Positions 8,472 to 16,545 of a stretch of 64,000 nt of DNA are shown piece after piece (within the stretch, counting starts at the first letter, position 1; each line of letters opens with the position of its first letter). The DNA lies in assembly GCF_047263945.1 (NCBI RefSeq), contig NZ_JBLAVB010000001.1:744001-808000 (forward strand), read 5' to 3'. The notes below the pieces were generated by a model, which saw only the letters and a program-made list of their open reading frames with translations, was not told where the DNA came from and searched no databases. Source of the stretch: Rhodospirillum sp047263945 (GTDB taxonomy: Bacteria; Pseudomonadota; Alphaproteobacteria; Rhodospirillales; Rhodospirillaceae). Both the position numbers and the translations under genes were made by a program.

Positions 8472-9524
8472 CTAAAACCCCGTCTCGTCCGGATAAATCC
8501 CCGCCGACGTGGGCAGGCCGTCATCAAATTTCGACAGGTAGTCGACGATCATCGGCCGGTTCACCGTAAAGCCCTTGTAATCCGACAACTCGTCCGGCAG
8601 GTCCCGGATCACCCGGTGCAGACGACGGCCCCATTTGGGCACGGTCGTCAGGTCCTCAAGGGAGGCCAGATAGCCCCGGATGGGGAAGGCGATGGCATTG
8701 GAGCGGGGCAGACGCCACAGGGTTTGCAACTCCACCCGCAGGTTTTGCTTCCTGCCGACATTTTCCGGTGTCAGCGTGCGCTTTTCCGGACCCCATTTGT
8801 GGTAGTTCTCCGGGCTGGTATCCAGGCGAGGATTGACGGTCATGGTCCAGTTCAGGCGCCGCGACGGCTTGCCCAGGGGAAGCGCCAGCAGGAATTTCAG
8901 GGCCCGTTGGAAGATGCCCATTTCGTGGGCCTTGGGCACGGGGGCGTGCCATTCATAAAAGTTCATGCCCACGTCAAAGTCGAGCGACCAATCGGCCTGA
9001 CTGGTGACCATGCCCGCATCCATCCACAGGTTGTCTTCGCGCTGATCGAGCAGCGCGTGGTCTCCCTGGGTCTGGCGGGTGATGTACTCCAGGGGACCGC
9101 ATGGAAGCGTGGTCGGGTCGAGGAAGGTGAAGCGCTGCTCGATCTCCATGGGTTTGTTGATCCAGTGCCAGCGGTCGCCGTCCTTGGTCAGGCTGAACAG
9201 GTCCGGATAATCCTCGGCCTTGGACTCCATCACCAGTTCTAGGAAATCCCAGCCCGCCAGCTCCATATGGGGCAGGGATTGGCAGCGAAGCGGGTCCTCG
9301 GCCAGGGTGATGGCCCGGTCCCGCATCTCGGAAACATAGTGCTCGTCCACGTCGAAGCGCTTGTTGAACGGGGTGCCCTCCCGTCCGCCTGCGTGGGGCT
9401 CCAGATTGACCGAGTACATGTAACTGTCCTGGTCAAAGGGAAAGGGGAAGCGGCGGATGGCCTCGGGCGAATTGCGGTAGGTGTAATCGTCCCGGAAGGT
9501 CTCGTCATTGAACTGCATGGTCAT
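8472..9524 (-). CDS. dmmC: Heme-dependent oxidative N-demethylase (dimethylamine monooxygenase subunit)
   Basis: 350 residues resembling the DUF3445/heme-dependent oxidative N-demethylase family, which in methylated-amine users forms the catalytic subunit of dimethylamine monooxygenase: dimethylamine plus O2 and reductant gives methylamine and formaldehyde. The protein has the recognisable family stretches FPFPFDQDSYMY near the start and EDNLWMDAGMV and DFDVGMNFYEWHAP mid-protein. It ends the gene order GcvT protein, zinc-ribbon protein, ferredoxin reductase, HDM, which matches the dmmDABC order I recall from marine bacteria. It starts 9 bases after the dmmB stop, so the two are cotranscribed and probably act as one complex. 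Subunit lettering is from memory. Confidence 0.85.
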   Translation of the reverse strand: MTMQFNDETFRDDYTYRNSPEAIRRFPFPFDQDSYMYSVNLEPHAGGREGTPFNKRFDVDEHYVSEMRDRAITLAEDPLRCQSLPHMELAGWDFLELVMESKAEDYPDLFSLTKDGDRWHWINKPMEIEQRFTFLDPTTLPCGPLEYITRQTQGDHALLDQREDNLWMDAGMVTSQADWSLDFDVGMNFYEWHAPVPKAHEMGIFQRALKFLLALPLGKPSRRLNWTMTVNPRLDTSPENYHKWGPEKRTLTPENVGRKQNLRVELQTLWRLPRSNAIAFPIRGYLASLEDLTTVPKWGRRLHRVIRDLPDELSDYKGFTVNRPMIVDYLSKFDDGLPTSAGIYPDETGF

Positions 9525-9533
9525 GGCGGTGGC

Positions 9534-10481
9534 CTATCGATCCAAAAGGAGCTCTTCGCCCTCAAAGCGCGAAACACAGGGCATGATCTTGGTCTGGGCG
9601 GATTTTTCGTCGTCCTCCAGCCAATGGTCGTGGTGGGCGATCCGGCCCTTGCAGGACCGCACTTCGGTCTCGCAGCGCCCGCAGGCCCCGCCCCGGCAGC
9701 TCCAGGGGATCTCCACCTTTGCGTCCTCCAAGGCCTCAAGCAGGCTCTGGTTGGGACCGACGGTCAGGGTCAGGCCGGAGCGCGCCAAGGTCACCGTAAA
9801 GGGCTTGCCCGGCGGCGGGGACAGGAAGGCCTCGGAATGGAGCACGTCCTTCGGCCAGTTCAGGCGTTGGGCCGCGTCCTCCACGCCAGCGATCAGTCCT
9901 TCGGGGCCGCAGGTGTAGACATGGGTGCCGAGCGGTTGGTGGGCGAGGATCGCCCCCGGATCCATGCGGTTGCCTTCCTCGGACAGATGGATCTTGATCA
10001 TCGGGGCTTGGGGCAACAGCTTGAGGCCCGCAGCCTCCGCTCGGGAGCGGGCGGCATAATGCAGCTCGAAGGGCTGTTGCAATCGGGTGAGTTGGCGCAA
10101 TTGGGCCAGAAACGGCGTGATGCCGATGCCTCCGGCAATGAGCACATGTTTCCGCGCCCGCAGGTCCAGGGCGAACAGGTTGACCGGCGCGTTGATGCGC
10201 AGCAGATCCCCCTCGGACACCTGTGTATGCATGAAGCGGGAGCCGCCCCGGCCGCGATCTTCCCGACGCACGGCAATCTCGTAGCCGGAACCGTCCAGGG
10301 GGTCGGAAATCAGGGAATAGGCATTGCGACGCAGGGTTTCGCCATCCTGCATTTCCACCACCACATGGGCGCCACCGGAAAACAACGGAAGCGTTTTGCC
10401 CTCGGGGTGTTCGAAACGGAACCGCTTGACCAGGGGAGTCAGGGCCTCCACCTCGGCCACGCGCAGCATCAGGCTGGTCAT
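9534..10481 (-). CDS. dmmB: Dimethylamine monooxygenase reductase (FNR-type, 2Fe-2S)
   Basis: 315 residues in the PDR/VanB style. An FAD-binding barrel (about 1-105, RNAYSLIS at 52-59) is followed by an NAD(P) domain (IAGGIGITPFLAQL from 115; YTCGPEGLI near 189) and a C-terminal plant-type 2Fe-2S domain with Cys262, Cys267, Cys270 and Cys302. It should pass electrons from NAD(P)H to the heme subunit. The frame is open far upstream, but ATG 10481 has AGGAG 8 bases before it and overlaps the dmmA stop in an ATGA pattern, which fixes the start and shows translational coupling. Confidence 0.9.
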   Translation of the reverse strand: MTSLMLRVAEVEALTPLVKRFRFEHPEGKTLPLFSGGAHVVVEMQDGETLRRNAYSLISDPLDGSGYEIAVRREDRGRGGSRFMHTQVSEGDLLRINAPVNLFALDLRARKHVLIAGGIGITPFLAQLRQLTRLQQPFELHYAARSRAEAAGLKLLPQAPMIKIHLSEEGNRMDPGAILAHQPLGTHVYTCGPEGLIAGVEDAAQRLNWPKDVLHSEAFLSPPPGKPFTVTLARSGLTLTVGPNQSLLEALEDAKVEIPWSCRGGACGRCETEVRSCKGRIAHHDHWLEDDEKSAQTKIMPCVSRFEGEELLLDR

Positions 10482-11080
10482 GGTTGGATCTCCTGGGTGG
10501 GGGGCACGACGCCCGGGGTTTCGGCATCGACGCAGACACCCTGGAAAGCTCCCAGGCGGCGGGAGAAATGGTCGCGGACGAACAGCGTCAACCCGCAATG
10601 GGAGCAGACGAAGGGATCCGTGGTGACGTTTTCGGTTATCCCCTTGCAGTGGACACATTGCATACGCCGGGCAATGGAGCCCCGGTGTTCGGCCTGGATA
10701 GCGCCCGAAGGCAAACCAGCGGCAGCGGCCAGGGCCACGGCCTGACCAATCAGCCCCTCGGTCCCGGCAAGGTAAAGGCTGGTGCCCATGCGCGCATCGG
10801 CCAGGGCCTTCTGGAACCGCTCCAGGCAGGCGGCGAAGCTGGGGCTTTCGTGATAGCTGGCGGCGCCCAGGGCTTTCAGCCGGGCACCGTGGTCCGTCCC
10901 CAAGGGGATGAACATCACATGGGCCTGCTCCATCACCGAAGCGTCCCGGGTGGCCAGGTCGATCAAGGCCTCGGCGCCGACGCCGTCGGCCAACATGATC
11001 GCGGGGGCCGGGCCCCGGGACACCAAGTCCGCATAGACCGGACGGGTGGTGATGGAGGGGGAAAATTCCGTACTTGGCAT
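10478..11080 (-). CDS. dmmA: DmmA-family subunit with zinc-ribbon-like motif
   Basis: 200 residues, matching the size and layout of the DmmA-family subunit of dimethylamine monooxygenase. The first ~135 residues include TSLYLAGTEGLIGQA near 100, which resembles a nucleotide-binding edge of flavin reductases. The C-terminal part has two CxxC pairs (Cys142/145 and Cys159/162), a rubredoxin or zinc-ribbon-like knuckle. The exact role of this subunit is not known to me; electron transfer or assembly is possible. It overlaps dmmB by four bases and lies 68 bases after dmmD. Confidence 0.8.
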   Translation of the reverse strand: MPSTEFSPSITTRPVYADLVSRGPAPAIMLADGVGAEALIDLATRDASVMEQAHVMFIPLGTDHGARLKALGAASYHESPSFAACLERFQKALADARMGTSLYLAGTEGLIGQAVALAAAAGLPSGAIQAEHRGSIARRMQCVHCKGITENVTTDPFVCSHCGLTLFVRDHFSRRLGAFQGVCVDAETPGVVPPTQEIQP

Positions 11081-11148
11081 AGCGGTGTCCTGTCCTATGG
11101 AACAAACGGGACAACGCTGCTTCCGCGCCGCCCCGTTTTCACGGCGTC

Positions 11149-12282
11149 TCAGCCCTTGGCGGTCCGACGCTTCTTGTCCGGATCGTAGAAGGGCATGGGG
11201 TGGGCGATGGCCGGGATGGTCTTGTCCGGGTTTTGGATAACCAGCGGGGTCCCTTCCACGGCACAGTCCACGGGCATACGGGCGATACCGACATTGTGGT
11301 TGTTGAGCGGGCTATAAAAGCCCATGGTCACGACACCAACCGGCTTGCCGTCCTTCAGAATCGGCGCGCCCTCCGCAGCCGCTTCGGTTCCGTCCAGCTT
11401 CACGCCGTAGATCTTGAAACGCTCCTTACCCTTCAGGCGGTAATGCTCCTCGGCACCACGGAACCCGGTCTTGCCCGGAGAGACGGTGAAGTCCAGGCCC
11501 AGCTCCCAAAGAGTGTCTCCGCAAGGCTCGTCCTCAAAGGGGTACATCTCGGAATTATCGTAGGGGAAGAACAGCAGGTAGCTTTCCGCCCGCAGCATGT
11601 CCAGGGTCGTGAAGCGGGTGGGGATGATCCCCATCTCGGCGCCCTCGGCGACGATCGTGTCCCAGATCTCCACGGCATCCTGGCGGCGGCAGAAGATCTC
11701 GTAGCCGCGCTCACCGGTGTATCCCGTGCGGGAGATGGTGACCGGCTTGCCAAACAGGGTGGTGTGAATATGGCTGAAGTACACCACATCCCGGATACCC
11801 GGCACATGCTTCTCCAGGTAATCAACGGCCAGCGGCCCCTGTAGAGAAATGTCGTGCAGGTCATCGTCGAACAGGACCGTCACATTGCGACCGGTGGCGG
11901 CCATGGTCAGTTGCTCGTGGCCCCTGCCGGAGCCATGGACAACCATGAAGCTATGGGGTCCCATCCGATAGACCACGCAATCGTCAACGAACTTGCCCCG
12001 GTCATCGAGCATGCAGCAATAGGTCGAGCGGCCCGGCTTCAGCTTCTCGATATCCCGGGTCACGGCCCGGTCGATCACATGACTGGCATGGGGACCCATG
12101 ATGTGGACCTTTTTCAGGCCCGAGACATCCATGACCCCCGCCTTGGTCCGGATAGCCATGTATTCCTCGAGCTGGTCCTTGTCATAGGTCCAGGCGGTGC
12201 CCATTCCGCTCCAGTCTTCCAGGGCGGAGCCGAGCGCCCGGTGCCGGTCGGCCAACGCCGAAAATCTCCACGATGCGGTCAT
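11149..12282 (-). CDS. dmmD: GcvT-family aminomethyltransferase, dimethylamine operon
   Basis: 377 residues over the whole length of a GcvT/DmdA-type protein: an N-terminal folate-binding part with GVMDVSGLKKV (about 49-59), the SRTGYTGERGYEIF signature (about 196-209) and a C-terminal beta-barrel. Family members bind tetrahydrofolate and transfer or capture one-carbon units. At the head of the dmm genes it may capture the formaldehyde released by demethylation as methylene-THF; this is inference. DMSP demethylase (DmdA) is in the same superfamily, but the dmmA-C neighbours favour a methylamine role. The symbol rests on gene order. Confidence 0.75.
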   Translation of the reverse strand: MTASWRFSALADRHRALGSALEDWSGMGTAWTYDKDQLEEYMAIRTKAGVMDVSGLKKVHIMGPHASHVIDRAVTRDIEKLKPGRSTYCCMLDDRGKFVDDCVVYRMGPHSFMVVHGSGRGHEQLTMAATGRNVTVLFDDDLHDISLQGPLAVDYLEKHVPGIRDVVYFSHIHTTLFGKPVTISRTGYTGERGYEIFCRRQDAVEIWDTIVAEGAEMGIIPTRFTTLDMLRAESYLLFFPYDNSEMYPFEDEPCGDTLWELGLDFTVSPGKTGFRGAEEHYRLKGKERFKIYGVKLDGTEAAAEGAPILKDGKPVGVVTMGFYSPLNNHNVGIARMPVDCAVEGTPLVIQNPDKTIPAIAHPMPFYDPDKKRRTAKG

Positions 12283-12311
12283 GATGGTCCTTTCCTTTGA
12301 GGTCGGTGACC

Positions 12312-12375
12312 GAAGGGGGTCCCGGGACCCCCTTCAGTCGTCGATTGGATCCCGGGCGAGGCTAAATCGCCCGGG
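12312..12375 (-). other. Two intercistronic hairpins before dmmD
   Basis: A perfect 12-base-arm palindrome starting GAAGGGGG (12312-12335) and a stem CCCGGGCGA/TCGCCCGGG (12351-12375) lie between the small membrane gene and dmmD. No T-run follows, so processing or attenuation between amt and dmm is more likely than full termination. Confidence 0.6.
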
Positions 12376-12383
12376 AACCCCGA

Positions 12384-12563
12384 TTACTTCTGGCCTTTCG
12401 TGGCGGCCTCGTAGGCGTGCTTCTCGTGGCGCCAGCCACCGATGATCGCCACCACCACGCAGGCCAGAGACAGCAGGATCCACAGCCATTCGACCGAGCC
12501 GTATCCGGCGTAGATGGCACCGGTGATGCCGTCCCAGGATGTCGCGTCAAAAGGAGCTTCCAT
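12384..12563 (-). CDS. 59-residue single-span membrane protein between amt and dmmD
   Basis: A small gene found by reading the strand directly. ATG 12563 opens 59 codons ending TAA. The N-terminus is MEAPFDATSWDGITGAIYAG; a hydrophobic helix (about residues 24-42, including WILLSLACVVVAIIGGW) is followed by a basic and acidic tail ending KGQK. It starts 33 bases after the amt stop with AAAGG near its start (plus-strand 12590 region), on the same strand. I do not recognise the family. Position suggests an accessory of the ammonium transporter or of methylamine metabolism. Confidence 0.75.
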   Translation of the reverse strand: MEAPFDATSWDGITGAIYAGYGSVEWLWILLSLACVVVAIIGGWRHEKHAYEAATKGQK

Positions 12564-12596
12564 GGGTTTTACCTTTCGATAGGGGAGAGGACCGCC

Positions 12597-13976
12597 TTAC
12601 TCGGCGGGGCTGACGGAGGCTTGCAGCCCCTCGGGATAGGCAGAAGCGGGCACCTTGGTCTTGTCCAGCCCCTGGACTTCCGCCTCGGCGGGCACCCGCA
12701 GCTGACCTGTCACCTTGAGGATCCAGGAAATGGCATAGCCCGGGACGAAGCCCAGCGCGCCCATGACGACGGCGCCAACCAACTGGCCGGTGAAGGAGGT
12801 CTCGATGACGTCCTCGCCAAACATGGCGGGATAGCCCTGGGCGGCGATGCCGACGGCGAGAAGCCCCCACATGCCCAGGAAGCCATGCACCGCGAAGGCG
12901 CCAACGGCGTCATCAATGCCGCGCTTTTCAATGAAGGAGGCAACAAACGGCATGGCAACGGCGCCGAGGAAGCCGATCACGAAGGCCATCGGCGGATACC
13001 AGACATCCAGGCCAGCGGCGCAGGAAATGATACCGCCCAGGGCGCCGGACATCATCCAGAAGGGATCCCGGGTGATCATCCAGGCGCCGATGATGCCACC
13101 GGCGAAGCCCATCAGGGTGTTGAAGCTCATGCCCGCCAGGGTCATCGGCGTGCCATAGATGGTGCCCTCGATGGTGGAGGACCAGCTCCAGGCTTCGCCG
13201 GGGACGATGACACAGCCCATCAGGAAGCCCCAGAACCCGGCGATGATCAACATCAGCCCGATCAAGGTCATGGGCATGGAGTGGCCGGGGATGTGATTGG
13301 CGGACCCGTCGGGATTGAACTTGCCGATACGCGGTCCGAGATTGATCACCACGCCCAGGGTGAAGAAGCCGGCGATCATATGCACGACGCCTGCGGCACC
13401 GAAGTCATGATAGCCAAACTTGGTCACCAACCAGCCGTCAGCATGCCAGCCCCAGGCCGCGGCCAGGATCCAGACGAAGGAGCCCAGGACGATGGCCAGA
13501 ACAACAAAGCCGGTCAGCTTGATCCGCTCGATGAGCGAACCCGACAGGATGGAGGCAGTGGTGGCCGCAAACAGGACGAAGGCGCCCCAGAAAACACCCG
13601 ATGACCGGTCATCCAGGTTTGGCCCCATGGCCGGGCTCCAGGGCAGAGCCACATCGTTGGCGTAAGCCAAGCCCGAAATCCCCATGGGTCCTTCGGACAG
13701 GTCCAACCCCGTGGGGAAGGCCCAATAGATCCACCAGCCGATAAAGTAGAAAAAGGGAACGATCAACGCGAAGGCTAGAATGTTCTTGATGCCGGACGCC
13801 AGCGCGTTCTTCGACCGCGAGGCGCCCATTTCGTAGGCAAGGAATCCCGCATGGATCAGAATCATCAACGGGATCGTCAAAAAATAGAATGTTTCAGAGA
13901 AGGTGGTGCCAGTGGCATCCGCCTTCGCCTTCAAATCCGCCACCGTGGCGGCTAGAGTCGCAAGGTCCTGTTCCAC
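12597..13976 (-). CDS. amt: Ammonium transporter, Amt/MEP/Rh family
   Basis: 459 residues with about eleven hydrophobic segments. The signature DFGAAGVVH ends in His199 and the matching AVHGF gives His364, the twin-His pair of Amt channels. The N-terminus is hydrophilic for about 25 residues, with no obvious signal. Amt proteins conduct NH4+/NH3 and many also accept methylammonium; placed between tdm and the dmm genes, a role in ammonium or methylammonium movement during methylated-amine use is likely. No glnK-type gene is adjacent, unlike the usual glnK-amtB pair. Confidence 0.95.
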   Translation of the reverse strand: MEQDLATLAATVADLKAKADATGTTFSETFYFLTIPLMILIHAGFLAYEMGASRSKNALASGIKNILAFALIVPFFYFIGWWIYWAFPTGLDLSEGPMGISGLAYANDVALPWSPAMGPNLDDRSSGVFWGAFVLFAATTASILSGSLIERIKLTGFVVLAIVLGSFVWILAAAWGWHADGWLVTKFGYHDFGAAGVVHMIAGFFTLGVVINLGPRIGKFNPDGSANHIPGHSMPMTLIGLMLIIAGFWGFLMGCVIVPGEAWSWSSTIEGTIYGTPMTLAGMSFNTLMGFAGGIIGAWMITRDPFWMMSGALGGIISCAAGLDVWYPPMAFVIGFLGAVAMPFVASFIEKRGIDDAVGAFAVHGFLGMWGLLAVGIAAQGYPAMFGEDVIETSFTGQLVGAVVMGALGFVPGYAISWILKVTGQLRVPAEAEVQGLDKTKVPASAYPEGLQASVSPAE

Positions 13977-14087
13977 GTCAAAGCTCCTTATGGCTGTGGA
14001 ATGGGGCGGTTACGGGTCTTTCCTCGCCTTCATTTGCCCGGATTTCCGGGCTCTACCGGGGTTGCCCCCCCGGACAGTCACCCCCGG

Positions 14088-16472
14088 TCAAGACCGGGGA
14101 CGTTCCTTTTTCGGGTCGTAATGCGGAAAAGCGCTGACGGTCGCCGGGATCCGCTTCATCTGTCCGTCGAGACGTCCCACCTCGACAGCAGTTCCGATTT
14201 CCGCATGGGTCACATCAATCCGGGCCAAGGCAATCCAGGTCCCAGTTCGGGGCGAGCGCATGGCCGAACAGACCACACCCACTTGGGCACGACCTATTCT
14301 TACGCAATCACCGTGCCAAACTGGCTCCTGCCCCTCGATTTTGAGACCCACGAACCTGCGGGCGGGGGAGGTTTTCCGCCGTATCAGCGCCTCCCGCCCG
14401 ATGAAATCCGCAGCCTTGGATTTCAGAGGTACGGTGAAGCCGACGCCCGCTTCAAAGGGATCGGTCTCCTCGGAGAAGTCATAGCCCGCAAAGATCAACC
14501 CAGCCTCGATGCGGACCAGGTCCAGCCCACTCAACCCCATGGGACGGATGCCCAGGGGCTGGCCTGCGGCCCAGACCGCCTTGAAAACCGCATCTCCGTC
14601 CTTGGGGTGGCAGAAGATCTCGTAACCCAGCTCGCCGGTGTAGCCCGTGCGGGACACCACCACCGGTGCCCCGGTCGCCCCGCCGATTCGACCTACCGTA
14701 AAGCGGAACCATCCCAGGTCAGAGACGGCGGGTTGATGGGGCGGGGTCCAGAGGATTTCGGTCATCAGCTCCCGGGACTTGGGTCCCTGGACGGCCAGAT
14801 TGTGCATCTGGTCGGTGGAAGACCGAATACTGACCTCCAGCCCCAGAGCCTCGGCCTGTTCGCGCATCCAGACGCCACCCTCGTCCGAGCCGCCGATCCA
14901 GCGGAAATTCTGGTCGCCCAGACGAAACAGGGTGCCATCGTCGATCATGCCGCCATGGGGATAGCACATGGCGGAATAGACCACTTGGCCGTGACCCAGC
15001 TTGCTGACGTCCCGGGTCAGAACCCAGTCCATCAGGGCCGCCGCATCCGGTCCGGTGACCTCGACCTTGCGCAGAGCCGACAGGTCCATTGCCACGACAC
15101 CTTCGCGACAGGCCCAATAGCTTTCGACCGCGTCACATTCCGGAAAAGAATTGGGCAGCCAAAAGCCGCGATACTCGACAAAATCCCGGGTCAGGGCGGC
15201 GAAATTCTGGTGAAAGGCGCTTTCCCGCGTCATGACAGGCTCCGCGTCGGGGGTGGCGCGCCAAGCCACGGAGCGCCGGAAAGGCTCCTCCGCGTCGTAA
15301 CAGCGCACATGGATATCGGTGGGATGCCAGCCATTGGCGGGCGAGGTGTCGTCCGGGCAGGCAGAGGAGACACAGACAATGTCCGTCAGGGCCCGCAACA
15401 GCACATAGTCACCTGGACGGGACCAGGGTTCGTCCGCGACCATGACCCCATGGGCATCAATGGCCGTATTGAAGAAGAAATTGGCAGCCATCCAGCCCGC
15501 TCGTCCCGGAACTCCGTAGGACGCGAGGGCGGTGTTGAAGTTTTCGGAACAATTGGCATGCCCCGGATAACCAATATCGTCGTAGTATTTGGCCGCGCAG
15601 GCCAGGGCGAAGGCGTCATGGCGACCGCAGGTATCCTGGACGACTTCCACCAGGGATGTCATCTCCTGGTCCAGGTACTTGGCGTGCAGACCGGGCATGG
15701 GATAGGCATGGCCCTGGATAGTGCGGGTGGTGGTCACATCCAGGGGGTGAACGAGACCCCGGTCCAGCTTGCGGGCGTCAAAGCACTGAAAATCCGTACA
15801 CTGACGGCCATCCACGTCCATGATCTGGATGAATTGACCGGCCTTCACCAGATAGGCCTCGGCAGTGCCCGAATGGACCCGCAGGTCAAACAACGGATCG
15901 GCCAGGGGGTCGGGCAGAGCAAATTGCTCCTGTTGGCGAGGCTTGGCCCGGATCAGTCTGACGGTCAAGGGCGTCGTGGTGTCCTGAGCCAGGAAATCCA
16001 TCACTCCGCCAGGGGCAGCGATCACCACCCATCCCCTCGCCTGAGCGGCGAAACAGGCTTTTACCCCCGCCTTGGTATTGGCACTGAACAGACCAACGGC
16101 CCGGGCTCCGGCCAGATCGATCTTCCGCTTTGTCAGCCCCGCAGCCACCCGCGCCAGACTGGGCTCGCCCGACGCCAACAGAGTTTGCAGGCCCTCAGCG
16201 GGGATATCGGCATTCAGGCCGAGAATCCCCGCATCCAGGCGCCCGTCGTCATGGGCGGCGAGCAATTCGCAGCGCTGCCCTCCCTCGGCATTGGTGATCT
16301 CGATCCCATCCCCCGGCGCCACTTCAACGACAAGCACACCCCGCCCCGGAACGGTATAACGTTCCTCCGCCGACCCCAGGGAGAAGGCAGCAGCCCGGCG
16401 GGGACGGGTCGGCCGGGGAGGACCCGCGCGAAAAGGATTGAGAACAAGGGGGTGTGGCGACACAGACGTCAT
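14088..16472 (-). CDS. tdm: Trimethylamine N-oxide demethylase Tdm (DUF1989-GcvT fusion)
   Basis: 794 residues. The first part (about 40-410) is of the DUF1989/urea-carboxylase-associated type, the rest (about 430-790) is a GcvT domain with SRTGYTGELGYEIF near 607-620. This architecture is that of Tdm, which turns TMAO into dimethylamine and formaldehyde, the latter passed to THF. Cys292, Cys308 and Cys372 have spacing 16 and 64, which equals the spacing I recall for the zinc ligands of the characterised Tdm (263, 279, 343). It lies directly downstream of tmm, as in other TMA degraders, which strongly supports the call. Confidence 0.92.
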   Translation of the reverse strand: MTSVSPHPLVLNPFRAGPPRPTRPRRAAAFSLGSAEERYTVPGRGVLVVEVAPGDGIEITNAEGGQRCELLAAHDDGRLDAGILGLNADIPAEGLQTLLASGEPSLARVAAGLTKRKIDLAGARAVGLFSANTKAGVKACFAAQARGWVVIAAPGGVMDFLAQDTTTPLTVRLIRAKPRQQEQFALPDPLADPLFDLRVHSGTAEAYLVKAGQFIQIMDVDGRQCTDFQCFDARKLDRGLVHPLDVTTTRTIQGHAYPMPGLHAKYLDQEMTSLVEVVQDTCGRHDAFALACAAKYYDDIGYPGHANCSENFNTALASYGVPGRAGWMAANFFFNTAIDAHGVMVADEPWSRPGDYVLLRALTDIVCVSSACPDDTSPANGWHPTDIHVRCYDAEEPFRRSVAWRATPDAEPVMTRESAFHQNFAALTRDFVEYRGFWLPNSFPECDAVESYWACREGVVAMDLSALRKVEVTGPDAAALMDWVLTRDVSKLGHGQVVYSAMCYPHGGMIDDGTLFRLGDQNFRWIGGSDEGGVWMREQAEALGLEVSIRSSTDQMHNLAVQGPKSRELMTEILWTPPHQPAVSDLGWFRFTVGRIGGATGAPVVVSRTGYTGELGYEIFCHPKDGDAVFKAVWAAGQPLGIRPMGLSGLDLVRIEAGLIFAGYDFSEETDPFEAGVGFTVPLKSKAADFIGREALIRRKTSPARRFVGLKIEGQEPVWHGDCVRIGRAQVGVVCSAMRSPRTGTWIALARIDVTHAEIGTAVEVGRLDGQMKRIPATVSAFPHYDPKKERPRS

Positions 16473-16508
16473 TACACGAAAACCTCTCGGGGGGATACGA
16501 AAGGAACG

Positions 16509-16537
16509 GGCGCCCTTCCCAGGAAGAAAAGGGCGCC
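16509..16537 (-). terminator. Hairpin between tmm and tdm
   Basis: Stem GGCGCCCTT/AAGGGCGCC with an 11-base loop in the 73-base tmm-tdm gap. On the minus strand it is followed by CGTTCCTTTCG, a weak U-tract, so it may be a partial terminator that lowers tdm expression relative to tmm. Confidence 0.5.
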
Positions 16538-16545
16538 TGCAACAC

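Noticed and set aside
9267..10745. 492-residue plus-strand open frame, and the 526-residue minus frame 9534-11114
   Set aside because: The first is antisense to dmmB and dmmC. The second is the dmmB frame running upstream through dmmA in the wrong frame; the real dmmB start is ATG 10481.
11149..12282. DMSP demethylase DmdA
   Set aside because: Same superfamily, but placement ahead of dmmABC and the gene order favour the dimethylamine operon protein.
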